From Spodoptera frugiperda (taxonomy: Eukaryota; Arthropoda; Insecta; Lepidoptera; Noctuidae), in assembly GCF_023101765.2 (NCBI RefSeq), contig NC_064231.1, forward strand, positions 1,364,001-1,428,000: a stretch of 64,000 nt of DNA, read 5' to 3'. Made by a program: the position numbers and the translations under genes. How positions within the stretch are numbered: position 1 is the first letter of the stretch; every line of letters begins with the position of its first letter. The notes under the pieces are model-generated. The model saw nothing but the letters and a program-made list of their open reading frames with translations, was not told the origin of the DNA and did not search any database. Positions 54,080 to 64,000 of the stretch are shown one piece after another.

Positions 54080-54226
54080 TGACACGTCTTTTATCCCAGA
54101 AGGGGAAGGCAAAGTTGCTAATTATGGCATGTAATGCTACTGTACAATGTACACCCACTTTTCATAATTTATCTTTAATACTAATTAAGGCTAACCTCCT
54201 ATTCATGGGACTTTATAACACAAATG
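54080..54226 (-). repeat. SINE-B 3' fragment (minus orientation)
   Basis: TCTTTTATCCCAGAAGGGG, ATGTACACCCACTTTTCATA and CATGGGACTTTATAACACAA. Confidence 0.7.
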
Positions 54227-54319
54227 GTAAGTAAGTATCAGGCAGGTTGCAAAAGCCATAGGTAGTTACAATGAAATCTGGCATCATATATTTATTTAGT
54301 ATGTAGATAGGTATATGCA

Positions 54320-54392
54320 TATATACGATAACCTCATTGGTCGAATAGTCGTCTACATCTACCGAGATTTGTGTCTTGCCGGATAAAGTTCT
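54320..54392 (+). repeat. SINE-B 5' (tRNA-like) fragment
   Basis: GATAACCTCATTGGTCGAAT matches the A-box half of the 38763 element; the B box is decayed. Confidence 0.5.
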
Positions 54393-54742
54393 ATTACTAG
54401 TACTTTTAAGCAGTTGCACAATTACCACATCTATATCAAGGCAGATAGAGATGTAATTACATTAACACACTAAACAAATGTTTTACATTCCGTCCGTAAT
54501 GTTATAAATATGGATATTTGAACAACTATAACTCGTGTTACCATCACGTAAGTTCGACTTTTATTCGTCGCGTTTTATTGTCATATCGCTGTAATGATTT
54601 ATGTCACGAATCGCTCACTGTGTGTAGATAGATGTATAGATACATATCTGATATAGGTGTACTGAGTTTACAAATCTAGATGTTTTTAGGTTTGATTGAA
54701 GGGAATTTTTAATTTTAGATACTTTTTTGTGGGTTGTCATAG

Positions 54743-54852
54743 CAACGTTACGCCTTTTATACCCGAAGGGGTAGGCAGAGGTATTACGACATGTAATGTC
54801 GCTATATAATGTACACCCATTTTTCACCATTTGTGTTATAAGTCCCATGTGG
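54743..54852 (-). repeat. SINE-B 3' fragment (minus orientation)
   Basis: CAACGTTACGCCTTTTATAC, CGAAGGGGTAGGCAGAGGTA and TTCACCATTTGTGTTATAAG. Confidence 0.75.
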
Positions 54853-54900
54853 GTGGGTTGTCTTTTTGATTTACTGGTTGACCGTTTGTTGAGTACCTTT

Positions 54901-55051
54901 ATGCCTTGTTCACATTACGCCAGTATTTTAGTCCAGTAGCAAAGTACTTAGTAGTTCTTTCTCGCTCGTGTCCCAAAATCTAAGCGAGAGAGAACTACCA
55001 GATACTCGCTACTTGACTAAAGTAAGTACTCGCGTAGTCCGAACAAGGCAT
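54901..55051. mobile_element. 151-bp MITE with 11-bp TIRs
   Basis: ATGCCTTGTTC at the left and GAACAAGGCAT at the right; the interior also pairs partly (TAGTTCTTTCTCGCTCG with CTAAGCGAGAGAGAACTA). Confidence 0.65.
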
Positions 55052-55732
55052 TAGGTAGAATATTTTTTAGAATTCAGTTGTGTGAAGATGTAACTTCATT
55101 ACATGGTTTATATTTCGGTATATGGGCTTGGAATTCGGCTTGTGTGTATTCGGTGAGGAGCATCATTTTTATTGAGATATTTCTGTCTTTATTATATAGT
55201 CACATAACATAATTACAAAAGGCGGAAAGGGGCTCAAAACTTTCGACTTAACGATCAAAAATACATTTAGGTATACTTAATTCAAAGATTTACACTGTTT
55301 GTATAAATCTTTTATTAATTTTTGGATAAACAGAAATCCCGATTGAAGTAATTGCTACATTTAATAATTAATAATTAACGCTACCGTGTTGGTTACGAGT
55401 TATGTAGGTCAATGATCCTCCCCAAAAAAAGCATGGGGTGAAATTCGGCAGATATAAAAAATGGGTATTCAATATTCAACTCTGTTCTTTACGATTTTGT
55501 TCTTAATTTGAGTAAAATGGGGATATTTTAAAGATTTTTGTTTAATAAAGATTGCTATTCGCAGACATTTTTGCAAGGTAAAAAAGAGAACCTACTTTTT
55601 TAAAGTCATTTAAAATAAAACTAGGGTGTCTAACGTTTATAAATAAAATTAAACTTGAAAATACACTATATTTCAGTATGTTTAAATTTTTATAATAACT
55701 ATCATATACATACTAAATTAACTAATAAAATC

Positions 55733-55865
55733 ACGTACATTAATGGAGAAAAGCTCTACTAGTTTCGCCGACAGTAGCCTGCGCGACATCGCCACACACG
55801 CTGCTCATAATAAAGAGTCCCTCTGTGACTCGAAACTAGTAGAGATTTTCTCCATTAATGTACGT
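55733..55865. mobile_element. 133-bp near-palindromic MITE
   Basis: ACGTACATTAATGGAGAAAA at the left, with CTCTACTAGTTTCG, pairs with CGAAACTAGTAGAG and the inverted end ATTAATGTACGT. The arms are about 34 bp with few mismatches. Confidence 0.75.
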
Positions 55866-56369
55866 AAGTAAACAGTGAGTTTTTAGTTTAAATGACTGTA
55901 CCTTGATATCAAACTCAAATCGAAGGTGACAGACATAACCTGCACATGTAAAACACACCTTTAATATTCATATTCCCTCATTCTTTCTTTAGTACCACAC
56001 TTTTCTACATTCAACAGAGCGTTTGCATCAACCATTCCGTCGGTTTTACACTGATGACGTAATATATGTAGGGGGTCTTCATATTTTATACAACCTTACA
56101 TCATGAACCATACCTGATGGGAGGGACCATCAAAACGATTTTATATTTACTGGTTCATTTTTCGAGTGTATTTTGGTTGTTAAATGTTAAAACACTTTAG
56201 TAATTAGGTTGTATTTTAAGGCGACATGAGTTGTTTCGTCTTTGAGTATCGTCTTTTTGGCAGTTGGGCAAAAAGAAAATGATAAGACTTATTACAAGCT
56301 CTCGCTCGTTCCTTTCAGATAAATTAACAAGAACTTTATAAAAGGATATAATGATTTCTGTAGATGCAA

Positions 56370-56455
56370 CGTCAACGTCACGCTTTTTATCCCGGAAGGG
56401 GTGGGCAAAAGACCAGTAATCCTTTGCCCGACCCGGGAATCGAATCTGTAAAATC
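56370..56455 (-). repeat. SINE-B internally deleted fragment (minus orientation)
   Basis: CACGCTTTTTATCCCGGAAG joins directly to TTTGCCCGACCCGGGAATCG, so the 3' end and the tRNA-like B box are brought together by a deletion. Confidence 0.65.
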
Positions 56456-57204
56456 GATTTCTGTAGATATTCCATTTAATTATTACCTAGTTTGAAAACT
56501 GCAATAGAAACCGTTAGGAAACAAACAATACAATCCATTCTAAAAAGAATTGTACAACCGCACTTTTCCATAGTTTTCACACACAACAATATTTCATTCG
56601 CGTACCGCATTCAAAACAACTCGAGACCGACAGAGATAATCAACGCTACGGCACAATATTGTGATGTGAAGTGACTCCAGTACTCCACTCCATTCAACCT
56701 TCACCGAGGGTTGAGCTACCCGAGCTGGGCGTGGCTTACGTCAAATTACGATAATCAAAGTACGACGCACTTTGAATTAGTAACTAACTTTCCATGGTTT
56801 CTTAGAACCACTTGACAACTATTTACCGTCGCGACTCGATGATGAAGTGTCACCCAGTTAAGGGTAGATTTACATAGTTAAAGTAATTATGTTAAGGAGT
56901 TTAAATACCGAGAAGTTAACATTTCTCGGTTATGTTTGGAAAGTCCTTTTAAGTGGCTTAGTGAAACTGTTTTCGCAGTTCTGAACGGGTTTTTCTTTTT
57001 AAGACTTTATTAGCTGCTGACTGAAAGCTGTTGAAGGCAAATTCTAAGGTATTTAACTTAGAGCAATAATGACCGCGTTAGCAGTGAAGGTGTAGGTAAT
57101 TATACCTACTTTTTCAATAGGTTCTTTCATTCCAAACTCAACATCATTGAACGATACACAAAAGTCTGAAAAACGCTCTCAAATAAAATTGTTTACGCTT
57201 ATAA

Positions 57205-57420
<216 letters not shown>

Positions 57421-57925
57421 AAGAGAAAAGAGAAAAGAGAAACAATACTGACGTATACTCTAAATTAAAATTGTTATCACGACAGTGACTGCAATATTGG
57501 AAAAATAAAATTTGTTACCTATGTGTAACGTAGCTGCAGTTCGTTGCTTTCAAAAACTGATAAGGTTTTGATGCAAAATATGTATGAGATATGATTGTAT
57601 GCACAGCTGAAATATACCAACCCTGACACATTTGTTAAAAACTTTGATAGTCCGTCCCAAATAGTAAAAGGTTCTGTACTTATTGACGAGTTGCTTAGTT
57701 TCAGTGTGATTCAACACAATGATAGCCAGATTCTCTATGGCATTTATGTTTCATACTCTTTATGAGCGAAATGAATACATTTCTGGTATAATATTAACGG
57801 ATTATTTCTCCCAAAGTTTAGCTAAAAATGCATCACAACTCCTACGAAATATAATAAAAAAATATATATTACCAAACAATAGCTCTAGTTTATCTAAGAT
57901 AAATTGTTAAAAGTTGCAACAACTA

Positions 57926-58743
57926 TAGTCCATTGAAATGTTACAATTTGAGGGCCGAATTATGCATTTTTTAGAGGACGCAATTTTATTTTTTGATCAT
58001 GTAGGGGGGTCAATAGAAGCTTAACTTGAAGTTTGTGGGGTCGCCACCCTTGTCCCTCGGCCGCCATCTTGGAAAAAGGGATGGAAACACTTTTTTTGCT
58101 ATATCTCGGAAACTATGCATCGTAATAAAATTTTTAAAATCATAATTTGTAGAAAATTATTTTGCCTACAAATATGTTTAATAACTTTTTGCCCTAAATT
58201 AACAATTAAAGAAGTTATAAGTAAAAAAGTGAAATTATGTTAATAAAATTTTCTCTTTTGCTCTATAACTTTTTTTTACATTTTATAAATAAATGGCTTC
58301 AGACCAATCTTGTAGAATATTTTTCGAGAAAAATTTTTCCCTACAACTGTTTTCAATTTCATTCATTAGAAACTCAGTTACAGCGCTCCGAAGTTAACCG
58401 GGTTCGTCAAATTAGTCCAGTCAAATAAGCTTAAATTAGGTAAGAATCTCGGAATGCGAGATGACCAGCTGTAATTTTGTAAATACTTGTATATTGACAC
58501 CCTAAAACTTGTCTCAAAACCATGGTATATATGGTAGGGTGTAAGCAACTCTTAAAATTCAGGGTCAAAGGTCCCAAAAATCGTTCTTTTGCGGTTTTTT
58601 GGAAATAACTCATTTCCTATGGGTTTTTGGTATTTGTATTCATTATCAATATTGTAAAATACAAAATTCTCTACAACTTTTGTCAAAATTTTTTTTACAT
58701 GGTGAACCGTTGTCGAGTTAGAGGGCGGAGAACGCACAGTCAA
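57926..58743 (+). repeat. Left arm of the palindrome
   Basis: About 818 bp, complementary to 58894-59700, from the TIR inward to GGGCGGAGAACGCACAGTC. Confidence 0.85.
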
Positions 58744-58893
58744 TTTTCCACTTTGGAAGCGTCTATCTTTCAAATAATTGAATTTGACGAAAAATGGTTT
58801 TAGAAACCATAACGTCTTTTTTAATGTCCTATCCATAACCAACCATCACGGATAGGTTAGCTGAAAAAAAAAATGTCTGATATGTGATGCAGT

Positions 58894-59700
58894 GACCGTG
58901 CGTTCTCCGCCCTCTAACCCGAAAACGGTTCACCATGTAAAAAAAAATTTAGACAAAAGTTGTAGAGAATTTTGTATTCTACAATATTGATAATGAATAC
59001 AAATACCAAAAACCCATAGGAAATGAGTTATTTCCAAAAAACCGCAAAAATACGATTTTTGGGACCTTTGACCCTGAATTTTAAGAGTTGCTTACACCCT
59101 ACCATATATACCATGGTTTTGAGACAAGTTTTAGGGTGTCAATATACAAGTATTTACAAAATTACAGCTGGTCATCTCGCATTCCGAGATTCTTACCTAA
59201 TTTAAGCTTATTTGACTGGACTAATTTGACGAACCCGGTTAACTTCGGAGCGCTGTAACTGAGTTTCTAATGAATGAAATTGAAAACAGTTGTAGGGAAA
59301 AATTTTTCTCGAAAAATATTCTACAAGATTGGTCTGAAGCCATTTATTTATAAAATGTAAAAAAAAAGTTATAGAGCAAAAGAGAAAATTTTATTAACAA
59401 AATTTCACTTTTTTACTTATAACTTCTTTAATTGTTAATTTAGGGCAAAAAGTTATTAAACATATTTGTAGGCAAAATAATTTTCTACAAATTATGATTT
59501 TAAAAATTTTATTACGATGCATAGTTTCCGAGATATAGCAAAAAAAGTGTTTCCATCCCTTTTTCCAAGATGGCGGCCGAGGGACAAGGGTTGCGACCCC
59601 ACAAACTTCAAGTTAAGCTTCTATTGACCCCCCTACATGATCAAAAAATAAAATTGCGTCCTCTAAAAATGTAAAGCTCATGTAACATTTCAATGGACTA
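58894..59700 (-). repeat. Right arm of the palindrome
   Basis: About 807 bp, starting GACCGTGCGTTCTCCGCCCT and ending at the right TIR. A short block near the outer end (about 59668-59680 versus 57946-57968) is the main difference between arms. Confidence 0.85.
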
Positions 59701-60099
59701 CTAGCAAAAGATTTTAGCACAAAACATACGAAACATTTTCTTCTTTCACAAAAGCAGCCCTAAAACCCTGACAACTAGATACGATAACAGCTAAGTGAAG
59801 CGTGCTAATAGGCTTAGTGCGTCCTCTTTATCTTGCCAAAGTGTCCCACTATCTATTGTCACAGCACACAATATTGCAGCTGATGACGTCACTACGTGGG
59901 CGGACAACTTTACTCAGGGTAACTTGTTTCATGAATGGGAACAGTGTTCGGATATCGATAGGATGATAGGCAAAGTTCAAGGACTTTTGTGCATTGATGA
60001 TTTTATTGTACAGGTGGATTGATTCGTTTGTTGTGTTATGTGGTGTTAGTTTAGGGGTGCTTTTCCGCCAGAGATGTGCTATGTTACGTTATTGTGGAT

Positions 60100-61842
60100 T
60101 AGGGTGGAGCGTCAATGTATGGAGAAAAAAAAGTAATCGAATCGTTTTTGAATACTTGCAGAAAGTTGCATTTGGCAAAATTATACGTAATTATATATTT
60201 TTTTATTTTTTTTGATATACTTTTTAGCCCTCTACCAAAGCTTAAAGTTTCAAAAAAAAATCAAATAATGTATTTTTCTGAACATATAGATAATGGTACA
60301 AAAATCAAATTTTCAGTATATTTTATCATTCAGATTATAAAAAAACAAACCAGTTTTATATAAACATCTTTTTAGAGAAAAATAAAATAAAATAAAAATA
60401 AGAAATTGAAATGCAAGAAGTGGTAAAATCGAGAAAGAATCCGAAATTATTAATTTATTTTTTGGGTACCACAAAATTTCTTTTCGTCTCAAAATATGGC
60501 ATTATTGACCGTAATTTTATTATAGAACGAATTAACCCATCTCTGGCTTTTTCCCAAACACTGTAGTTGATGCTTCAGTGACCATTTTTACACATCGTTC
60601 TACCGCTTTGTGTGACATGGGTAATCCGGCAATTCCACCATAATTGGCAAGTCAGATGCAAGTAGATTTACCAATTCTATGTCACTGATATCCCTTAATA
60701 TTGGAGGAGACGTTACCTGTGATTCACTCCATACAATCATATCAGTATAGTCTTTTGCGTCGTAGTTTAACTTCAGAACTTTTAATAATCTTATCCCAGA
60801 TTGTTGACTTTTTCTGGCTGCGATTATTCGTCTTATTGCCAATTCTTTTATATGTGGCCGATTATCGTATAACATAGCTAATAAAAGATTTTCAGGATGT
60901 GCAAAAAATGAATTTCTTTGTATAACTGGATCAATAATCTGCTTAACGTCAGAGCTAAGGTTTCGGGAAAATTCTATTAATTTATATACGTGTGTTGGGC
61001 CTTGTTTAAATGAACTTTCTTTCTTTATAGAAAACCAAACGGGAGCATAAACTTTAACAATATATTCTGTGAGCTTTATTAACTGTGTTGAAGGATTGAG
61101 TGTGGAAACATATAGTCTCAAGATTCTGTTAGCTGTTGTCAACCAACGCGCATGAGCCATTTTACCCGGATTTTTGTAAACACTAGAAATAAGAGGCTGT
61201 TCCAATATTTTTCTCTTTTTCTTTGTTTCTAACAAAAATAATATGCTTTAAAGTATCTGCTACAGTTGGAAGCACAGATTTATTTATCAAACAAGGTGAT
61301 CCAAAAATGGGGCAATCTGCTTCGTTTCGGAAAATTCTCTTCGACATTATAACGTAGGTATTTTATTAATTTTAAACTCACAATTTAAAACGAACTGAAT
61401 CACACAATTAATAGCACTGGAATAATGTTAACGTGAAGGTAGAAATGTAAATAACATCATCATCAAAACATTCCAACTACACAACTCAACTTACAAAGTA
61501 CCCACTATCTTACTATCTATTGGATTTTTAATAAATTTGGCGTAGTATTATCATACGTTAGCAATTTATTACCATTATATGGACTACTTATTATGAAATT
61601 TATGATATACAGGATATTATAATTCACAATAATAATAAAATAATTGTTTATTTCTTTGTATATGAAGTTCTTTAGTATGGGTCGATTTCAAGATTTTTTA
61701 TAAACTTCAAGCGGCAGTAGAGGGCTAAAAGTGGGTTCCAATATTTTTTTTATTATTTTTCTCGTACATTTGGGAGTACAATACAACAAACTGCTGCTAT
61801 TCAAATGTGAAAATCAAAAATTTTTTTTGACGCTCCACCCTA
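60100..61842 (-). mobile_element. 1.74-kb DNA transposon with 8-bp target duplication
   Basis: 15-bp perfect TIRs TAGGGTGGAGCGTCA and TGACGCTCCACCCTA are flanked by TTGTGGAT on both sides (60092-60099 and 61843-61850), and the uninterrupted sequence is visible in other M2 copies. The 8-bp duplication and TAGGG start recall hAT- or P-type elements. It encodes a broken minus-strand gene (60532-61347). Confidence 0.82.
60532..61347 (-). pseudogene. Frameshifted transposon-borne gene of unknown function
   Basis: The minus-strand ATG at 61347 opens MSKRIFRNEADCPIFGSPCL but stops at 61183. A second frame, open from about 61235 to a TAG at 60600, carries the bulk (211 codons: KMAHARWLTTANRILRLYVS, VIQRNSFFAHPENLLLAMLY). 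A third frame then continues AVERCVKMVTEAS to TAA at 60532, in line after a one-base loss in ...PCHTK. So one gene of about 270 codons carries two frameshifts. I recall HARWLTTANR...PCHTxAVERxVKxVTEAS proteins as uncharacterised, multicopy genes of arthropod genomes; their biochemical role is not known to me. No DDE triad could be assigned. The first frameshift lies in an A-rich run and could be an assembly error. Confidence 0.7.
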
Positions 61843-62092
61843 TTGTGGATGCGTTTGGCTTCCACCAATCTTATTCATTGGTACAGGTAGCTTAGCACTG
61901 GCGGAAATTCACTTAGCAAAGCTATGTTTTTTCTATGAAAGGCTTCACTACTATCGATACAACGTATACTCGAGCTGCGTATTTTCCTCGCACTGCTACT
62001 ATCGGTGGAAACGGTCACATAGTTTCACAGCTTAGCTATTACATCTTCATAGCATAGCACATCTCTGCTGGAAAAGCATCCTAAATGTGAGA

Positions 62093-62720
62093 GTTTCTGG
62101 AATTCTACTTAGGTATCATATATTTTCCTTGTTACTCACTTGGCTTACAATGTAGAGGCAAAGGTGATCTTTTTCTAAAACTTTCTATGATTCACATAAA
62201 AAGAAAATTAGGAGCATGAATTAACTAATGTATACAATAGTTATTCTTCTATCACTCTTCATCAAGAACAGCAACAATACATAGACAAGAATATCAATGC
62301 ATCGATGACATTACTCGAAATCGTATCGATATTTCATTCGATTATTGTAACAGTGCATTAACTGTTATTTATGGAACCATCCATTCGCTGTCTCGTTCGA
62401 ATTTCGAATATTGTGTTGCTTTTGTTTATTGATGGTTATTGTTATTGTTTTCGATTTATAAAGTTCATTGAACTTGATGGGTTGTTGTAATATTGTTATT
62501 GGAATTACCTGTAATTATTGCAAATTGATGTGATACGAGTAGATGTTTATACTGTTCATTTATCAAATATAAAAGTATTTTTTTGTTGGTACATACCTAG
62601 TACATAATACAAAAAGAAAAAGTACAAGGTTATTTAAAAAATATTGGTATTGCTGTTATCAACAAATAGGTGTTAGGACAATGAAAGAAAAACATCTCAA
62701 TAAGGTTGCTTATTTTAACA
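62093..62720. other. AT-rich spacer
   Basis: No gene, TIR or SINE recognised. Confidence 0.5.
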
Positions 62721-62849
62721 AACCCCGGAGCTGCAGCTCGAAAAATAGGAGTAGAAACGGGCTGGTTTTTAGTCAAGAAGAATCTGACACTCCCTTTCGC
62801 GTCGCCCAAGACAGGATCAGTCACTGGATGATTTTCCCTCTTAAAAAAA
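62721..62849 (+). repeat. SINE-C family copy
   Basis: CCCGGAGCTGCAGCTCGAAA, GGAGTAGAAACGGGCTGGTT, CGTCGCCCAAGACAGGATCA and an A-run. Confidence 0.78.
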
Positions 62850-63914
62850 GTGTACCAAACTCAATCACAATTAAAAAAAAACTTATAAAATCAATAACAA
62901 AAAATGCAAGAATCAAAGAACAAACGTTCTAAGACAATATCTTAAACAAATTGAAAGGATCATTGCTCGAAGCTAGCTACTGCTTCCATTTAGCTGGCTC
63001 AATTTAAATAAATCAGCCGAGGCAATTCACAATAGGTTTATATAATAAATTCAATCGTCCGTCGACTTTCCCGTCTTTGTTCGTCGTTTAACCAATTTAC
63101 CCAACTTTTAACGTTGTTTCAGTATAAAAGTATATTTTCTTTCTTTGTTTTACGTTTGTAACCTTTGTCGCTGCTGAGGAAAATTACTAGAATTATTTTT
63201 GATGAATTTTCGTTTGATGAATTGCTATGACATTTGATTCGGTTAATTGGTAGTTACTGGGGTAAGTGGGCTTAATAGTTAGTCACTAATGAGCATAAAT
63301 CTCCTGTCACATTCAACAGTCTGAAGACTATTAGGCGAGGTTAAGACTTTGGCAAGTTTTGTAGGTTTCTAAAGGAGGTTTTCCGATGTGTTGTACTTAT
63401 TTTTTCACTTCAGAATAAAAGGTAAGAACGTTGAATTCTGAAGTTGTCTTCAACAAAGCAAGGCGCATGTTATCGGGGGCGTTCAAGTGATTTCGACTTT
63501 TTGTATTTATCGACACCAAAACCGAGAACCTGACCTCATAGAGACTGTTTTTAACTGACTTACTACGGATCGCTGGTACACATACCTACTACGAACTTCT
63601 AGACCTCACTTTATGAAACCCTGTTGGAGGTGGAAGCAGCGATCTTTCTAAAATAATATAACTAATAGGTACCTAACGTAACATAAAATATAGAACGCTA
63701 CCAATATTCTAAATGTCACACAATGATCACGCATCCTTGTATCCATCGAAGCGTTCATCTCGTGTGACCTAACTTTAGATAAACACCCACGTAATGACGT
63801 CATCTCATCTGACGTCATGTGGGACGTAGATGCATCGAACGAGAAACCTTAGTGAATTAAAAAGTGCGTCAGTAAGGGTGTCAGATTATACCTAACTTGT
63901 AAAGTTTATTCATA
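62850..63914. other. AT-rich spacer with paired CRE-like sites
   Basis: Nothing coding recognised. Two palindromic TGACGTCA sites lie at 63795 and 63810. Confidence 0.5.
63795..63817. promoter_or_regulatory. Two perfect CRE-type sites (TGACGTCA)
   Basis: TGACGTCA at 63795-63802 and again at 63810-63817, start-to-start 15 bp, in the context AATGACGTCATCTCATCTGA. These match CREB/ATF-type bZIP binding sites. No adjacent promoter was identified. Confidence 0.4.
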
Positions 63915-64000
63915 TGGCAATATGATCATCTCCTATTACATGGGACTTATAACACAAGTGTATAGCGGTTTTACATGCCGTAACAGACGTGCATCTCTGC
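63915..64000 (+). repeat. SINE-B 3' fragment cut by the window edge
   Basis: TCTCCTATTACATGGGACTT, ATAACACAAGTGTATAGCGG and ACATGCCGTAACAGACGTGC follow the 38763 element in plus orientation; truncated by the end of the window. Confidence 0.65.

Larger units (their letters stand above)
57926..59700. mobile_element. 1.8-kb palindromic foldback element
   Basis: Outer TIRs TAGTCCATTGAAATGTTACA (57926) and its perfect inverse (59681-59700). The arms, about 57926-58743 and 58894-59700, are nearly perfect inverted copies over more than 800 bp, around a spacer of about 150 bp. Both arms carry the same open frame in opposite directions (for example SCLHPTIYTMVLRQVLGCQY at 58431-58613 minus and 59023-59205 plus), an effect of the symmetry. 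No transposase seen. Probably a non-autonomous foldback-type element; family unknown. Confidence 0.85.
60053..62092 (+). mobile_element. MITE family M2, copy 4, split by a transposon
   Basis: Left part GGGGTGCTTTTCCGCCAGAG to 60099 and right part from 61843 (TTGTGGATGCGTTTGGCTTC) to CACATCTCTGCTGGAAAAGC rebuild one M2 element of the type at 45668-45941. The inserted segment is 60100-61842. Confidence 0.8.

Noticed and set aside
58431..59205. Pair of identical 60-codon open frames on opposite strands
   Set aside because: They are mirror images produced by the palindrome arms; no coding features.

Overview
This window is animal nuclear DNA, almost certainly from a ditrysian moth or butterfly (Lepidoptera). 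Genes are spliced with GT-AG introns, base composition is AT-rich, and non-coding stretches are full of tRNA-derived SINEs, short terminal-inverted-repeat (TIR) elements and a Lep1-like Helitron. Nothing prokaryotic is present: no operons, CRISPR array or rRNA. All gene calls come from exon translation, splice-site phase and remembered family motifs; no database search was run.

Left half (1-33 kb): five exons at the 5' end of a DOCK3/4-type guanine nucleotide exchange factor (sponge, spg) lie on the minus strand, from an ATG at 33176 to an exon at 1667-1781, and the gene leaves the window at the left edge. Intron 4 is about 22.5 kb and contains a complete opposite-strand gene, the gap-junction gene innexin 3 (Inx3): a likely non-coding first exon ending at 9050 and eight coding exons from 13130 to 21610. 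This nested antisense arrangement is the main structural finding for host genes.

Middle (33-46 kb): about 840 bp upstream of spg, and divergent from it, is a two-exon gene for a 99-residue MPLKIP/TTDN1-like protein. Next come two small plus-strand genes, at 37955-42429 and 44392-45493. Each encodes a signal peptide plus an eight-cysteine secreted domain, with a phase-1 intron at the same place and identical cysteine spacing up to Cys7, so they are a tandem duplicate pair.

Right part (46-64 kb): mostly repeats. It has an orphan 3'-terminal coding exon on the minus strand (48818-48949), a GC-rich island with a good minus-strand splice donor (about 51.9-52.3 kb), a 1.8-kb near-perfect palindromic element (57926-59700), and a 1.74-kb DNA transposon with an 8-bp target duplication nested inside an older MITE (60100-61842). 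That transposon carries a frameshifted gene. At least three SINE families recur across the window, as do three MITE families with several copies, and several single-copy hairpin or TIR elements are also present.
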